Assembly (NCBI GenBank): GCA_934513685.1
Contig: CAKSWY010000015.1
Span: 1-63,918 of the forward strand
Origin: an uncultured Oscillospiraceae bacterium
GTDB lineage: Bacteria; Bacillota; Clostridia; Oscillospirales; Ruminococcaceae
Direction of reading: 5' to 3'
Length of the DNA: 63,918 nt
Shown here: piece by piece, positions 41,837-51,515 of the stretch
How positions within the stretch are numbered: position 1 is the first letter of the stretch
Layout of the letters: each line of letters begins with the position of its first letter
The notes under the pieces: generated by a model
The model's input: only the letters and a program-made list of their open reading frames with translations
Told to the model about the DNA's origin: nothing
Database searches by the model: none
Position numbers and translations under genes: made by a program

Positions 41837-42058
41837 ATGGCATCGGGCGAGACAAATAATCAGGCGCTTTATGAGCAGCTGGCCGCAGCCTGTGCAGAAC
41901 AGGAGCGGGCCGGTGTGGAACACTGCGCCGAGCAGGGCAACGTGCCCATGTGCTCGGAGCAGTTTGAAACCGCAATGAAACGGATCGTACTGCAGCTGAA
42001 CGAGCGGCCGCAGCACCGGCAGCCGCTCGGCGGCGGGCTGGAAGCCTGCCCGGAATAG
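41837..42058 (+). CDS. Small protein coupled to the sigma factor
   Basis: 73 residues behind GGGGAGTAGGAG, 3 bases after the sigma gene. Helical and acidic (LYEQLAAACAEQERAGVEHC ... ETAMKRIVLQL), with three Cys and a Pro/Gly tail. No membrane helix. It may be a shortened anti-sigma factor or a cytoplasmic anti-sigma/zinc-binding regulator. The residues CxEQ and Cys spacing do not form a clear zinc motif. No downstream frame continues it into a membrane domain. Confidence 0.6.
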   Translation: MASGETNNQALYEQLAAACAEQERAGVEHCAEQGNVPMCSEQFETAMKRIVLQLNERPQHRQPLGGGLEACPE

Positions 42059-42172
42059 CGGCGGGGGGCTTTAAGCAGTCGATGCGCAGCGGCAGGACAC
42101 GCAGAAACGGACGGTGAAGAGGAAAACAAGCGCATATTCGCCCGCTTTTTGAAATTTGGGCGGCAAAAGGAA

Positions 42173-42200
42173 TTGCGTTTTGCTTCGGGTATGTTATAAT
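42173..42200 (+). promoter_or_regulatory. Promoter of the polysaccharide cluster
   Basis: TTGCGT, 16-base spacer, TATAAT, 150 bases before epsG. Confidence 0.7.
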
Positions 42201-42350
42201 GAATAAAGTTGGGAAGTCACAGAAAAAAGCGATTTTCCGACAAAATCATGAATGCTTAATTATTTGTAACAATTTTATGCGCATTTGGTTGATATGCGGG
42301 AAATGCCCCACACCCCAGTGCGGAACGGACGAAACCGGGGAGGATGAGGC

Positions 42351-43454
42351 ATGAAGCTGACAAACTATTGGCTGCTGCTGGTCTGGCTGGCCGTAGGCGG
42401 CGCGGCTCTGGCACTGCTGTGCCCGCAAAAGGCGATGCACCTGCCGAACCGGCCGAAACTGCGCTGGGGGCGGCTGCCCGCCGCCCTGCTGGCGGCGCCG
42501 TATGTGGTCTGGGCAAGCCGCCGAGCCTATTTTGGCGACACCGAAAACTACCGCCAGGCATTTCTGGACGCCCCCGCGGCGCTGAGCCAGATCCCGGCCT
42601 ATCTGGCCGGGCACACCAAGGACCAGGGCTTTTCGGTGCTGATGATCCTGCTGAAAGCGGTGATCGGCAGCCGGGATGAGCTGTTCTTCCTGCTGGTGGC
42701 GGCGTTTCAGATGTACTGCGTGATGCGCTTTTTCCGCCGCTATTCCGAGGATCTGTGGCTATGCCTGTTCATGTTCGTGGCCTCCACCGACTATATGTCC
42801 TGGATGTTCAACGGAATGCGCCAGTTCATCGCGGTGTGCATTACGCTGGGGGCATTTTCCTACATATTGGAAAAGCGGTATGTGCCGGCGATCGGGCTGA
42901 TTCTTCTGGCCGCCACGATCCACGGCTCGGCGCTGCTGATGCTGCCGCTGGTGTTTGTGATTCAGGGCCGGGCCTGGAACCGGCGCACGCTGCTGCTCAT
43001 CGCGGCGGTGTGCGGGGCCATTCTGTTCATGGGGCAGTTTACCGATGTGCTGGACCATCTGCTGGCCGAAACCCAGTACAGCGACATCGTGACCAACGAG
43101 ATCTGGCAGAACGACGACGGAACCAACCTGCTGCGGGTGCTGTTCTATTCCATTCCGGCGCTGCTGGCCCTGTGGGGGCACCGCTATGTGGAACAGGCGG
43201 ATTCCCCCCTGGTGAACGCCTGCGTGAACTGCTCGATCTGCACGGCGATGATTTATCTGCTCAGCGCGTTTTCTTCGGGCATTTATGTGGGGCGGCTGCC
43301 CATCTACACCACGCTGCAGGGCTATGTGGTGGTGCCCTGGCTGCTGAAAAATATGTTCACAAAAGAGTCGGAGGCCATGGTCCGGGTAGGGCTGATCGGC
43401 GTTTTTTTGCTGTTTTTCTATTACCAGATGCATGTGACTTGGGGCATTTTGTGA
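42351..43454 (+). CDS. epsG: EpsG-family polysaccharide polymerase
   Basis: 367 residues with about ten membrane helices. FGDTENYRQAF, W-M-F-N-G-M-R-Q-F-I-A and ATIHGSALLML are the marks of the EpsG/Wzy-like polymerase family, which joins repeat units on the outer membrane face. GC content is as high as in the housekeeping genes, unlike the genes that follow. Its stop overlaps a GTG start (GTGA) of a small frame. Confidence 0.88.
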   Translation: MKLTNYWLLLVWLAVGGAALALLCPQKAMHLPNRPKLRWGRLPAALLAAPYVVWASRRAYFGDTENYRQAFLDAPAALSQIPAYLAGHTKDQGFSVLMILLKAVIGSRDELFFLLVAAFQMYCVMRFFRRYSEDLWLCLFMFVASTDYMSWMFNGMRQFIAVCITLGAFSYILEKRYVPAIGLILLAATIHGSALLMLPLVFVIQGRAWNRRTLLLIAAVCGAILFMGQFTDVLDHLLAETQYSDIVTNEIWQNDDGTNLLRVLFYSIPALLALWGHRYVEQADSPLVNACVNCSICTAMIYLLSAFSSGIYVGRLPIYTTLQGYVVVPWLLKNMFTKESEAMVRVGLIGVFLLFFYYQMHVTWGIL

Positions 43455-43594
43455 GAAAAAACGTACTGTGCTTGGGGGATTCTCCATATAAGGTTCAGTA
43501 TATCCAGGTATTCTGGTACGGGATGCTCCGCAATGACTTGGTGACAGCTCACCAGAGTGCCGAGCAGATCATACCAATGGAGGGTTTGGATTGA
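43451..43594 (+). CDS. 47-residue frame coupled on both sides
   Basis: Starts at a GTG overlapping the epsG stop (GTGA) and ends in a TGA overlapping the TTG start of the next glycosyltransferase (TTGA). Translation begins RKNVLCLGDSPYKVQYIQVF and ends QIIPMEGLD. The beginning resembles the first beta strand of Rossmann-type glycosyltransferases. It could be a real short gene in a coupled chain or the remains of a deleted glycosyltransferase kept for coupling. This is also the point where base composition falls. Confidence 0.5.
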   Translation: MRKNVLCLGDSPYKVQYIQVFWYGMLRNDLVTAHQSAEQIIPMEGLD

Positions 43595-44652
43595 GTTCTG
43601 CTTTTCCACAGGTTTCGATTATCGTACCGGTCTATAAAACAAAAGAATATGTGGGTCAATGTGTGCAAAGCCTCTGTTCTCAAAGCTATTCCAACCTGGA
43701 AATAATTTTGGTGGACGATGGAAGCCCCGATGAATGCCCGGCGCTTTGCGATGCGTATGCGGCTCAAGATGAGCGCATCCAGGTCATACATAAAAGAAAA
43801 GAGGGCTCTTCTTTAGCCCGCGAAGCTGGCCTCCAAGTCGCTTCCGGTGAGTACGTTCTTTTCGTAGACAGCGACGATTGGATTGAGCCGGACACGGTCG
43901 AATGCTGCATCGAGGCTGCACAGCGGGATAACGCAGGGTGTGTGATGTTTGGCTATACCCGGGAATATCCTGGCAAAAGCATTGATACATTGCTGTTCGA
44001 TCATGACTTTTCCTATGATGAGGCAAGCGTAGAAGAGAAAATTCATCGAAGAATGGTGGGCCTGGTCGGCGAAGAATTGCGTGAGCCGCAGAGAATCGAC
44101 CGGCTTTCTTCAGTTTGCATGAAGCTATATTGTGCGGAAGTCGCCCGCAAGGGGCGCATTGTCAGCGAACGAGTGGTCGGTACCTCCGAAGATACCATCT
44201 TCAATCTTTACGCGCTTGACGGCTGCCGCATCAGCTACATCAACCGCTGCTTTTACCACTACCGTAAAACCAATGCTCAGTCCATTACCACTGCATATAA
44301 AGCGGATCTTGCCGAAAAATGGGACGTGATGTACGGCGTAGTTCAGGAATACCTGGAAAGCTCTGGAAAAGCGGAAGCATACCGCCCCCCCTTTTTGAAT
44401 CGGATTGCCTGCGGCATGATCGGGCTGGGGCTGAACGAAATCAGCGGCCGAGCGAACATCTGGCAGAAAGCCCGACGATTGAAAGAAATTCTCGCAAAGC
44501 CTCTCTATACGGAGGCATTTGACCAGCTGGATACTTCTTACTGCGACATGAAGTGGAAGCTTTTCTTCCTTCTTTGCAAAGGAAAAGCGGCGTTTCCTCT
44601 GGCGGTTCTGCTGAAAATCATGAATTATCTGCGCTCCCGAGTGGCCGGTTAG
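43591..44652 (+). CDS. Glycosyltransferase family 2, no. 1
   Basis: 353 residues from a TTG behind GGAGGG. GT-A fold motifs: SIIVPVYKTKEYVGQCV, V-D-D-G-S-P-D-E (nucleotide binding) and V-D-S-D-D-W (metal). The C-terminal region has Y-H-Y-R-K-T-N. An inverting sugar transferase acting on a lipid-linked intermediate; donor unknown. Confidence 0.88.
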   Translation: MSSAFPQVSIIVPVYKTKEYVGQCVQSLCSQSYSNLEIILVDDGSPDECPALCDAYAAQDERIQVIHKRKEGSSLAREAGLQVASGEYVLFVDSDDWIEPDTVECCIEAAQRDNAGCVMFGYTREYPGKSIDTLLFDHDFSYDEASVEEKIHRRMVGLVGEELREPQRIDRLSSVCMKLYCAEVARKGRIVSERVVGTSEDTIFNLYALDGCRISYINRCFYHYRKTNAQSITTAYKADLAEKWDVMYGVVQEYLESSGKAEAYRPPFLNRIACGMIGLGLNEISGRANIWQKARRLKEILAKPLYTEAFDQLDTSYCDMKWKLFFLLCKGKAAFPLAVLLKIMNYLRSRVAG

Positions 44653-44663
44653 GAGGTGCCGTC

Positions 44664-45482
44664 TTGGCGAAAGTCTCGATTATCATGGGCATTTATAACT
44701 GTGCATCCACGCTGCCGGAGGCCATTGACTCCATTCTGAACCAGACCTTCTCGGACTGGCAGCTTGTTCTGTGCGATGATGGTTCGACCGACAACACCTA
44801 TGCCGTGGCAAAAAGTTATCTGGAAAAAGTTCCTCAAAAAATTATCCTGCTGCAAAATAAGACCAACATGGGCTTGAATTATACGCTGAACCGCTGCCTG
44901 GAAGCGGCCACGGGGGACTATATAGCACGGATGGATGGCGACGATGTTTCCATGCCCACGCGCCTGGAAAAAGAGGCGGAATTTCTGGATGCTCACCCCG
45001 AATACGCCATTGTGAGCACCCCCATGATCTTCTTTGACGAAAACGGTGACTGGGGCCGATGCTATTCCATCGAAAAGCCGACCAGGTATGATTTTATCAA
45101 TCACAGCCCCGTTCATTGTCATGCTCCCTGCATGATTCGCAGGGAGGCTTACCTGGCGGTTGGAGGGTATACCGAAGACAAACGGATGCTGCGCTTTGAG
45201 GACGTAAATCTTTGGTACAAGCTCTATGCCAAGGGCTACGTTGGATACAATCTGAGCGAACCTCTGTACAAGATGCGGGATGATCAGGCTGCAACCCGCC
45301 GCCGGGGCCTCAAATCCCGGATGAATGGTGTGTATGTAACCTATGTGGGCTTTCAGCTGTTCCGGTTTCCCTGGTATATGTATGGTTATGTGGTGCTGGA
45401 TTTTCTGAAGCACTTCGTAAAAGGCATTATGCCCGAGTGGTTGTATTTGAAGTTTCATCGGAAAGCCGCAAGAACGTGGTGA
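44664..45482 (+). CDS. Glycosyltransferase family 2, no. 2
   Basis: 272 residues from a TTG behind AGGAGG; the longer ATG frame overlaps the previous gene. VSIIMGIYNCASTLPEAIDS, C-D-D-G-S-T-D-N, M-D-G-D-D and a late R-F-E-D-V-N-L-W place it in the WaaE/galactosyl-type GT2 group. Confidence 0.88.
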   Translation: MAKVSIIMGIYNCASTLPEAIDSILNQTFSDWQLVLCDDGSTDNTYAVAKSYLEKVPQKIILLQNKTNMGLNYTLNRCLEAATGDYIARMDGDDVSMPTRLEKEAEFLDAHPEYAIVSTPMIFFDENGDWGRCYSIEKPTRYDFINHSPVHCHAPCMIRREAYLAVGGYTEDKRMLRFEDVNLWYKLYAKGYVGYNLSEPLYKMRDDQAATRRRGLKSRMNGVYVTYVGFQLFRFPWYMYGYVVLDFLKHFVKGIMPEWLYLKFHRKAARTW

Positions 45483-45496
45483 AGGAGCATCGTGCG

Positions 45497-46522
45497 ATGA
45501 AAAGCGAACCAAAGATATCCGTGATCATTCCAATTTACAACACGGCAGAGTATTTGCCGCGCTGCCTGGACTCGATTCTGAACAGTACGTATCAAAATTT
45601 GGAAGTACTCTGCATCAATGATGGAAGCACCGACGAGAGCGAAGTAATTCTGAAACGATATGCGGCGGAAGATTCTCGTGTCATCACGATAAATAAAGCG
45701 AACGCAGGCGTTTCAGCCGCCCGTAATACGGGATTGGAACGGGCAACCGGCGATTTTATCGCGTTTGTGGATTCGGATGATTGGGTGCATCCGCAGTATT
45801 TTGAAATCCTGGTTTGGGGGCAAGAGCAGACCAAAGCAGACATCACTATTTGCAAATACAGCACCACCGCGGAAAACACTCTGAAATTCGAACAGATTGA
45901 TTTGAAGACGGTTGAAGTGACGTTTGTTCCGAATGCCGATGCAATGAAAATCGGGCAGCTGAAGAGCCTCGTTTGGGGACGCTTGTACAAATGCAGTTCC
46001 ATCCTAGGTTTGCGGTTTGAGAACGGTTTGCAGTGGGGCGAAGACACTTTCTTTAGCTTCCGCGCCTTAAGTCGAAATCCCAGTGTTGCGCTGGTTGATT
46101 CGGAATTATATTACTACTTTCAGCGTGAAACGTCTGCCGTACGAATACTCCCATTTAGTAGCAAGTTAGCTTTGGCGCAGTGCTATTTGACGTATTATGA
46201 AAAAGCCGAAAGTGATGCGCAGCGCTGTTTGTATCTGAATGGAGGCATCAAGCAAGTATTTGCTTGCCGGTATTCAGGAACATTTGAGGCAACTGGTGAG
46301 GAACAACGGGAATGTTCCATGCTACTTGAGCAATGCAAGGAGAAACTGCGAGAAAGCAACATTGTGGGCAAAAAAGAAACGTTGATGTACAACGCATTTA
46401 TTCTTGTACCGGCGCTTTATCGGCTTTTTAGAATTGTGGACGATCCAACTCTGCTTCAGTGGGAAAAGAACATGAAACTGAAGGGAAAAGCCGAGAAAAG
46501 GCACCTGGAGGTGGGAAATTGA
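45497..46522 (+). CDS. Glycosyltransferase family 2, no. 3
   Basis: 341 residues behind GAAGGAG. ISVIIPIYNTAEYLPRCLDS, N-D-G-S-T-D-E, D-S-D-D-W and W-G-E-D-T-F-F-S motifs. Base composition low in GC (many A/T third positions). The stop overlaps the TTG start of the GT32 gene. Confidence 0.9.
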   Translation: MKSEPKISVIIPIYNTAEYLPRCLDSILNSTYQNLEVLCINDGSTDESEVILKRYAAEDSRVITINKANAGVSAARNTGLERATGDFIAFVDSDDWVHPQYFEILVWGQEQTKADITICKYSTTAENTLKFEQIDLKTVEVTFVPNADAMKIGQLKSLVWGRLYKCSSILGLRFENGLQWGEDTFFSFRALSRNPSVALVDSELYYYFQRETSAVRILPFSSKLALAQCYLTYYEKAESDAQRCLYLNGGIKQVFACRYSGTFEATGEEQRECSMLLEQCKEKLRESNIVGKKETLMYNAFILVPALYRLFRIVDDPTLLQWEKNMKLKGKAEKRHLEVGN

Positions 46523-47226
46523 TCCCCCGAATCATTCATTACTGTTGGTTTGGCCGCGGAGAGAAGCCGAAATTGGCCCGAAAATGTATTGCTAGTTGGA
46601 AGAAATTCTGCCCCGACTACGAGATCATTGAGTGGAACGAAGACAATTTTAATGCTGATAACTATCCGTATGCGAAGTATTGTCTTGATCATAAAAAATG
46701 GGCGTTCTTAAGCGATTTTGTCCGGCTCGCGGTCGTGGCGGAGCAGGGGGGCATCTACTTTGATACAGATGTGGAGCTGATCAGGCAACCGGACGAGCTG
46801 CTGCAATACGAGGCGTATTACGGCTTTGAAAATGATCAGAATGTTGCCACTGGATTGGGATTTGGAGCGCAGGCGAATCATCCCACCGTTCTGGCAATGC
46901 GGCAGCAATATCTGGAGCTGCAGCCTCTGGAGAATGGAGCCTATCCCGAAGTGGTTTGCCCCGCACTTAACACGAGGGCATTGCTTCCATTTGGTCTGAA
47001 TCTGAATGGGAAGCGGCAGAACATTGCAGGCGCTGAAATCTTACCGGCAGACTATTTTAATCCATATGACGATCCAACGGGGCGGCTGAATCAAACTGCC
47101 AATACCATATCGATTCATTGGTATTCCAAGAGCTGGTTAAGCAAAGGCACAATTTTGCGCAGTAAGCTTACAAGGCCGCTCCATCGTATTTTTGGCGTGG
47201 ATGCATTCCAGAGGTTCCGAACATGA
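46519..47226 (+). CDS. Glycosyltransferase family 32 (DXD, capsular type)
   Basis: 235 residues from the TTG in TTGA. IPRIIHYCWFGRGEKPKLA at the N-terminus, A-F-L-S-D-F-V-R-L, Y-F-D-T-D-V-E-L (the DxD metal motif), G-F-G-A-Q-A-N-H-P and H-W-Y-S-K-S-W are the standard series of the OCH1/GT32 capsular enzymes. A retaining transferase. ATGA overlap with the next gene. Confidence 0.93.
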   Translation: MIPRIIHYCWFGRGEKPKLARKCIASWKKFCPDYEIIEWNEDNFNADNYPYAKYCLDHKKWAFLSDFVRLAVVAEQGGIYFDTDVELIRQPDELLQYEAYYGFENDQNVATGLGFGAQANHPTVLAMRQQYLELQPLENGAYPEVVCPALNTRALLPFGLNLNGKRQNIAGAEILPADYFNPYDDPTGRLNQTANTISIHWYSKSWLSKGTILRSKLTRPLHRIFGVDAFQRFRT

Positions 47227-48428
47227 AAAAGAAGCTGTTGATTGTATCCCATGCCTTGGAGTTGGGCGGTGCAGAGAGAAGTCTTATCGGCTTATTGAAT
47301 GCGATTGACCCGGCGATTTGCGACATTGATTTGTTCTTGCTCCGGCATGAGGGGGAACTCATGGGCGAAATTCCTCCGTATGTGCATCTACTGCCGGAAG
47401 TACCGGCATACACAGTGCTGGCGAGACCGATGAAAGATACGTTGCGGGAAGGACACGTTCTTCTTACAAGTGCCAGAGTGGTTGGCAAACTGGCCGCAAA
47501 CCGCTATGAAAAAGTACATGGCTACACGGACAGCGGAGTCAGCCTGGAATACAGCCATAAATACACATATCGGTTCATGCCGCGTATTCAGCCGGACAAA
47601 GAGTACGATTTAGCAATCAGCTTTTTGACGCCTCACTACATTTGCGCAAATAAAGTGTGCGCCAAAAAGAAAATTGCCTGGATTCACACAGATTATTCTC
47701 GCGTGCAGGTTCATGCAGCCTCTGAACTTGCAATGTGGGGCGCATATGATTGCATTGCGTCCATCTCAGATTCCGTGACGAAAAGTTTTGTGAAGGTATT
47801 TCCAAGCCTGGCCGATAAGATCGTTCTGATTGAGAACATCCTCCCGGTAGATTTGATACACCGTCAGGCCAAAGCGCTTTCAGCCAATTCTGAAATGTCG
47901 CCGAAGGGAATCAGGATTCTGTCCATCGGCCGGTACTGCACGGCGAAAAATTTTGATAATGTGCCGGACATCTGCTCCCGTTTGATTCGTGCGGGGCTGG
48001 ATGTGTATTGGTATATCATTGGTTTCGGCGCAGATGAGCAGCTGATCCGGAGAAAAATTGCAGAATGCGGCATGGATGGCCGGGTTGTTTTGCTTGGTAA
48101 GAAGGAAAACCCCTACCCGTATATTGTGGCCTGTGATCTGTATGTTCAGCCCAGCCGGTATGAAGGCAACTGCGTTGCCGTTCGAGAGGCGCAGATGCTG
48201 GGCAAGCCGGTGGTTATTACCAATTATACGACCTCCGCCAGTCAGCTGGAGGACGGCGTGGACGGTGTGATTGTGCCGATGAAAAATCAAAAGTGTGCCG
48301 ATGGAATTTGTGATTTGTTGAAGAATAACGGGCTGCTTAATACTCTGGTCTCAAATTGCCAGAAGAGAGACTACTCAAATACAAGCGAAGTAGAGAAACT
48401 GTATAGGATTTTGAAATTGGAATTATAA
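47223..48428 (+). CDS. Glycosyltransferase family 4
   Basis: 401 residues. GT-B fold: N-terminal LLIVSHALELGGAERSLIGL, later GIRILSIGRYCTAKNFDNVP, and Y-V-Q-P-S-R-Y-E-G-N-C-V-A-V-R-E-A with the conserved Glu of the GT4 E-x7-E motif. Retaining enzyme using a nucleotide sugar. Confidence 0.93.
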   Translation: MKKKLLIVSHALELGGAERSLIGLLNAIDPAICDIDLFLLRHEGELMGEIPPYVHLLPEVPAYTVLARPMKDTLREGHVLLTSARVVGKLAANRYEKVHGYTDSGVSLEYSHKYTYRFMPRIQPDKEYDLAISFLTPHYICANKVCAKKKIAWIHTDYSRVQVHAASELAMWGAYDCIASISDSVTKSFVKVFPSLADKIVLIENILPVDLIHRQAKALSANSEMSPKGIRILSIGRYCTAKNFDNVPDICSRLIRAGLDVYWYIIGFGADEQLIRRKIAECGMDGRVVLLGKKENPYPYIVACDLYVQPSRYEGNCVAVREAQMLGKPVVITNYTTSASQLEDGVDGVIVPMKNQKCADGICDLLKNNGLLNTLVSNCQKRDYSNTSEVEKLYRILKLEL

Positions 48429-48510
48429 TATGTTCTATTTTGTACGGATTATCCTTTGCAAATCCAAAAAGTTAAAAAGCGAGCTTTCATAAAAACGAGG
48501 AGAAGCTGTT

Positions 48511-49518
48511 GTGCCGATGATAAGTGTGATTATGCCAGTTTATAAATCAGAGAATTTTTTGTCGAACTGCATAAAAAGCATTTTGAATCAAACATATCGC
48601 GATTTAGAAGTGATATTGGTTGACGATGGTTCACCGGATTCCAGCGGGCAGATTTGTGAAGAGTATGCGGAAAAAGATGGTCGGATAAAAGTAATTCATC
48701 AAAAGAATGCGGGAGCAGCAGCAGCCAGAAACTGCGGATTGAAAGCAGCTACTGGAAAGTACATTGCGTTTGTGGACAGCGACGACTGGATTGACCAGGA
48801 TATGTACGAAAAGATGGTTGAAGCTGCGGAAGCACAGAACTGTGATCTTGTGGTTTGCGATTGCCTGAAAGAATCCGGTGCAGGCAGCCAAGTCTATACC
48901 CATGAATTGCCGGGGGGCTTTTATGACCGGGATGCAATGGCAGCTCAGTATTTACCGCAACTGCTGATGCCGAATACCATGGAATATCCTGTCACCATTT
49001 CCAATTGTCTCCTTTTGATTCGGAGAGAGGTCATTGCCGAGAATCAAATTTCTTTCCCGGCGGGAATGCGATTTTCAGAAGACCTGCTGTTTGGTTCTGA
49101 AGTTGGCTATTTCTCCCAAAGTATGACCTATCTCAAAGGTTATACACCCTATCATTACCGGCAGAATCCCGATTCGGTAACCCATGCGGAATTTAAAGAT
49201 AAATGGCCCTTACTTTTGGAACTTTACCGGCGGATCAAGGAAACCTTTGAGAAAAAAACAGATTATGATTTTATGCCGCAAATTCAGCGATGTATGCTGT
49301 TTTTTGTCTATATGGCGATGAATCAACGCTTGACCGAAAAATTGCCGTTGAAACAGTTTTTTCAAGAAGCAGAAGCTGTGCTGGATCATCCAGAGGTTTG
49401 CGAAGCATTGGCACCGATTAGAATTGAGCAGCTAAACATATCATGGAAGCTGAAAATCACCTCACTAATCTATCAAAAAAAATACCTGCGACCGGCTTTA
49501 TTGCTGTTGCGAAAATGA
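48511..49518 (+). CDS. Glycosyltransferase family 2, no. 4
   Basis: 335 residues from a GTG behind GAGGAGAAG (an ATG six bases on is possible). ISVIMPVYKSENFLSNCIKS, V-D-D-G-S-P-D-S, V-D-S-D-D-W, F-S-E-D-L-L-F-G, Y-H-Y-R-Q-N-P. 82 bases of AT-rich DNA separate it from the GT4 gene; no terminator is seen there. Confidence 0.9.
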   Translation: MPMISVIMPVYKSENFLSNCIKSILNQTYRDLEVILVDDGSPDSSGQICEEYAEKDGRIKVIHQKNAGAAAARNCGLKAATGKYIAFVDSDDWIDQDMYEKMVEAAEAQNCDLVVCDCLKESGAGSQVYTHELPGGFYDRDAMAAQYLPQLLMPNTMEYPVTISNCLLLIRREVIAENQISFPAGMRFSEDLLFGSEVGYFSQSMTYLKGYTPYHYRQNPDSVTHAEFKDKWPLLLELYRRIKETFEKKTDYDFMPQIQRCMLFFVYMAMNQRLTEKLPLKQFFQEAEAVLDHPEVCEALAPIRIEQLNISWKLKITSLIYQKKYLRPALLLLRK

Positions 49519-49540
49519 AAAGGACAAAAAGGAAAAAGTT

Positions 49541-50572
49541 GTGGGTACAGCAATGTGTGAAATCAGTATCATCATTCCGGTTTATAACAAAGATAAGTAT
49601 TTGACCAACATTCTGGACGATATTCATAAGCAGTCTTTTCGCGATTTTGAGTGTATTTTGATTGATGACGGGTCCTGCGACAGTTCAGGGAAAATCTGTG
49701 ATTTTTATGCCGAAAAAGACACGAGGTTTCGGGTGCTTCATATTCCAAACGGCGGCGTGTCTCATGCGCGCAATGTGGGGCTCTCAGTGGCAGCGGGACG
49801 CTATATTACATTCATAGACGCAGATGATCACGTCAAAGCGGATTATCTGGAGCAATTATATGATGACATTACTTCCGGCGGAGCAGATTTGGTCATTGTC
49901 GGCCCAGTGAAGTTCTGGCAAAATGGCCGCCCGAACGAAGTGACGAAGATGCCCTATAGCGGGCTGACAAAACTACGGAAAGTTATGTCTGAATTTGCAC
50001 AGGTGGAAAAAAAGACAGGCATCTACGGCTTTTGCTGCGGAAAGATGTTTCCCAGAGAACTGGCTCAGGGAGTTCGGTTTTCCGAGTGGCTTAGGTTGGC
50101 TGAGGATTTTGAGTTTTATCTGCGGATCTACCCAAAGGTTAAAACAATTTATTTTGACGACCAATGCAAATACTATTATCTGCAGGAAGCGGAAAATTCG
50201 TCCACGATTGTTCCGGACAACGAAATTGATTACCTTGCGCAGCTCAAACTGAACTTACTGTACCGTAACTTTTTACGACAGGGAAATTATTACGATGGCA
50301 AAAACCGTGAAATAGTGGAACAGCGGCTTACGGATTATGCTTACTTTACTGTGCTGTATTCAAAAAGGACAGCTGTTGCCCAAACAGTACAAACAATTTA
50401 TGAGGTTGTACGCCAAGAAAAAATTTCCACTTCTGGAAAAGGAATCCTTAAACGTGGCCTTCTGTATTGCATTGGAAAAAATCACGGAAACACCGCAAAG
50501 AATTTGTTGGCGTTCTACGATTTCTTACGTGGCATAAAACGAATGTACAGGAGTGTCGTATCTTCGTTCTGA
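49541..50572 (+). CDS. Glycosyltransferase family 2, no. 5
   Basis: 343 residues from a GTG (ATG 12 bases downstream is the alternative). ISIIIPVYNKDKYLTNILD, I-D-D-G-S-C-D-S, I-D-A-D-D-H, L-A-E-D-F-E-F-Y. The low-GC codon use continues. Confidence 0.9.
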   Translation: MGTAMCEISIIIPVYNKDKYLTNILDDIHKQSFRDFECILIDDGSCDSSGKICDFYAEKDTRFRVLHIPNGGVSHARNVGLSVAAGRYITFIDADDHVKADYLEQLYDDITSGGADLVIVGPVKFWQNGRPNEVTKMPYSGLTKLRKVMSEFAQVEKKTGIYGFCCGKMFPRELAQGVRFSEWLRLAEDFEFYLRIYPKVKTIYFDDQCKYYYLQEAENSSTIVPDNEIDYLAQLKLNLLYRNFLRQGNYYDGKNREIVEQRLTDYAYFTVLYSKRTAVAQTVQTIYEVVRQEKISTSGKGILKRGLLYCIGKNHGNTAKNLLAFYDFLRGIKRMYRSVVSSF

Positions 50573-50573
50573 A

Positions 50574-51494
50574 ATGAGAAGAGATATGATTAGTGTTATT
50601 ATTCCAATTTATAATGCCGCGCAGCACCTGCCTGATATGCTGCAAAGTTTGGAAGAACAATCCGAGCAAGAACTTGAAATTTTACTGATAGATGACGGCA
50701 GTACCGATGCATCTGCTGATATATGCAGATTGGCAGAGCGACGTGATGAAAGAGTGCGTTATCTCCACCAGGAGAATGCAGGTGTTTCTGCTGCCAGAAA
50801 CTATGCACTTTCGCAGGCAAATGGTGAATATATTGCATTTTTGGATGCGGATGATACCATTGATCTGAATTATTTTTCAGAGCTGCAAAGTGCCTGCTCA
50901 AAAGCCGACATTGCAGTCTGTGATGTTGTAATCGAAACAGAAGAAGGAAAATCCTTGTCCAGATTTACAGCGGGGTTTCAAACTTTGACATCACAGCAGG
51001 CCCTGAATAGGCTGCTTACCCGAAAGGAAATAAATTCCGGGCCTTGCGGGAAACTGTTTCGGCGAAGTGTCGTGGAAGGGCTTCGTTTCCCGGCGCTGAA
51101 AGCATATGAGGATATCTTGTTCGTTAAAGATGCGTTTGCACAATCAAACTGTATTGTTTCAACCGCTAAAACGGCCTATCATTACCGCCAAAACGCAGGA
51201 AGCACAATGGATCAGCTGAAAAGGTCGCCTTCGTTGGATGTTGTCAGCGCAACCGAGGAACTTCTGAAGTTTATTTCACATCACAAAGAGCTGGATGCCG
51301 CGTGTTTATACATTACGGTTTCGCATCTTTATCAATACGTTTTAGCACTCGATGGCCACGATGATGCGTCAAAGTCATTTCGGTATGCAACGCGGCGGTT
51401 GTATCGAAACTATTGGACCAGCATTTTATCCTGCAACGCTTTTTCGTGGAAAGAAAAAATTGTGTACAGCTTGTTTGCCTGGAATCGATTCTGA
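50574..51494 (+). CDS. Glycosyltransferase family 2, no. 6
   Basis: 306 residues from the ATG just after the previous stop; the ATG at 50586 (MISVIIPIYN) behind GAGAAGAG is an equally good choice. D-D-G-S-T-D-A, L-D-A-D-D-T, A-Y-E-D-I-L-F-V, Y-H-Y-R-Q-N-A. Confidence 0.88.
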   Translation: MRRDMISVIIPIYNAAQHLPDMLQSLEEQSEQELEILLIDDGSTDASADICRLAERRDERVRYLHQENAGVSAARNYALSQANGEYIAFLDADDTIDLNYFSELQSACSKADIAVCDVVIETEEGKSLSRFTAGFQTLTSQQALNRLLTRKEINSGPCGKLFRRSVVEGLRFPALKAYEDILFVKDAFAQSNCIVSTAKTAYHYRQNAGSTMDQLKRSPSLDVVSATEELLKFISHHKELDAACLYITVSHLYQYVLALDGHDDASKSFRYATRRLYRNYWTSILSCNAFSWKEKIVYSLFAWNRF

Positions 51495-51515
51495 TCCCGG
51501 AACGAGGTTCTGATA

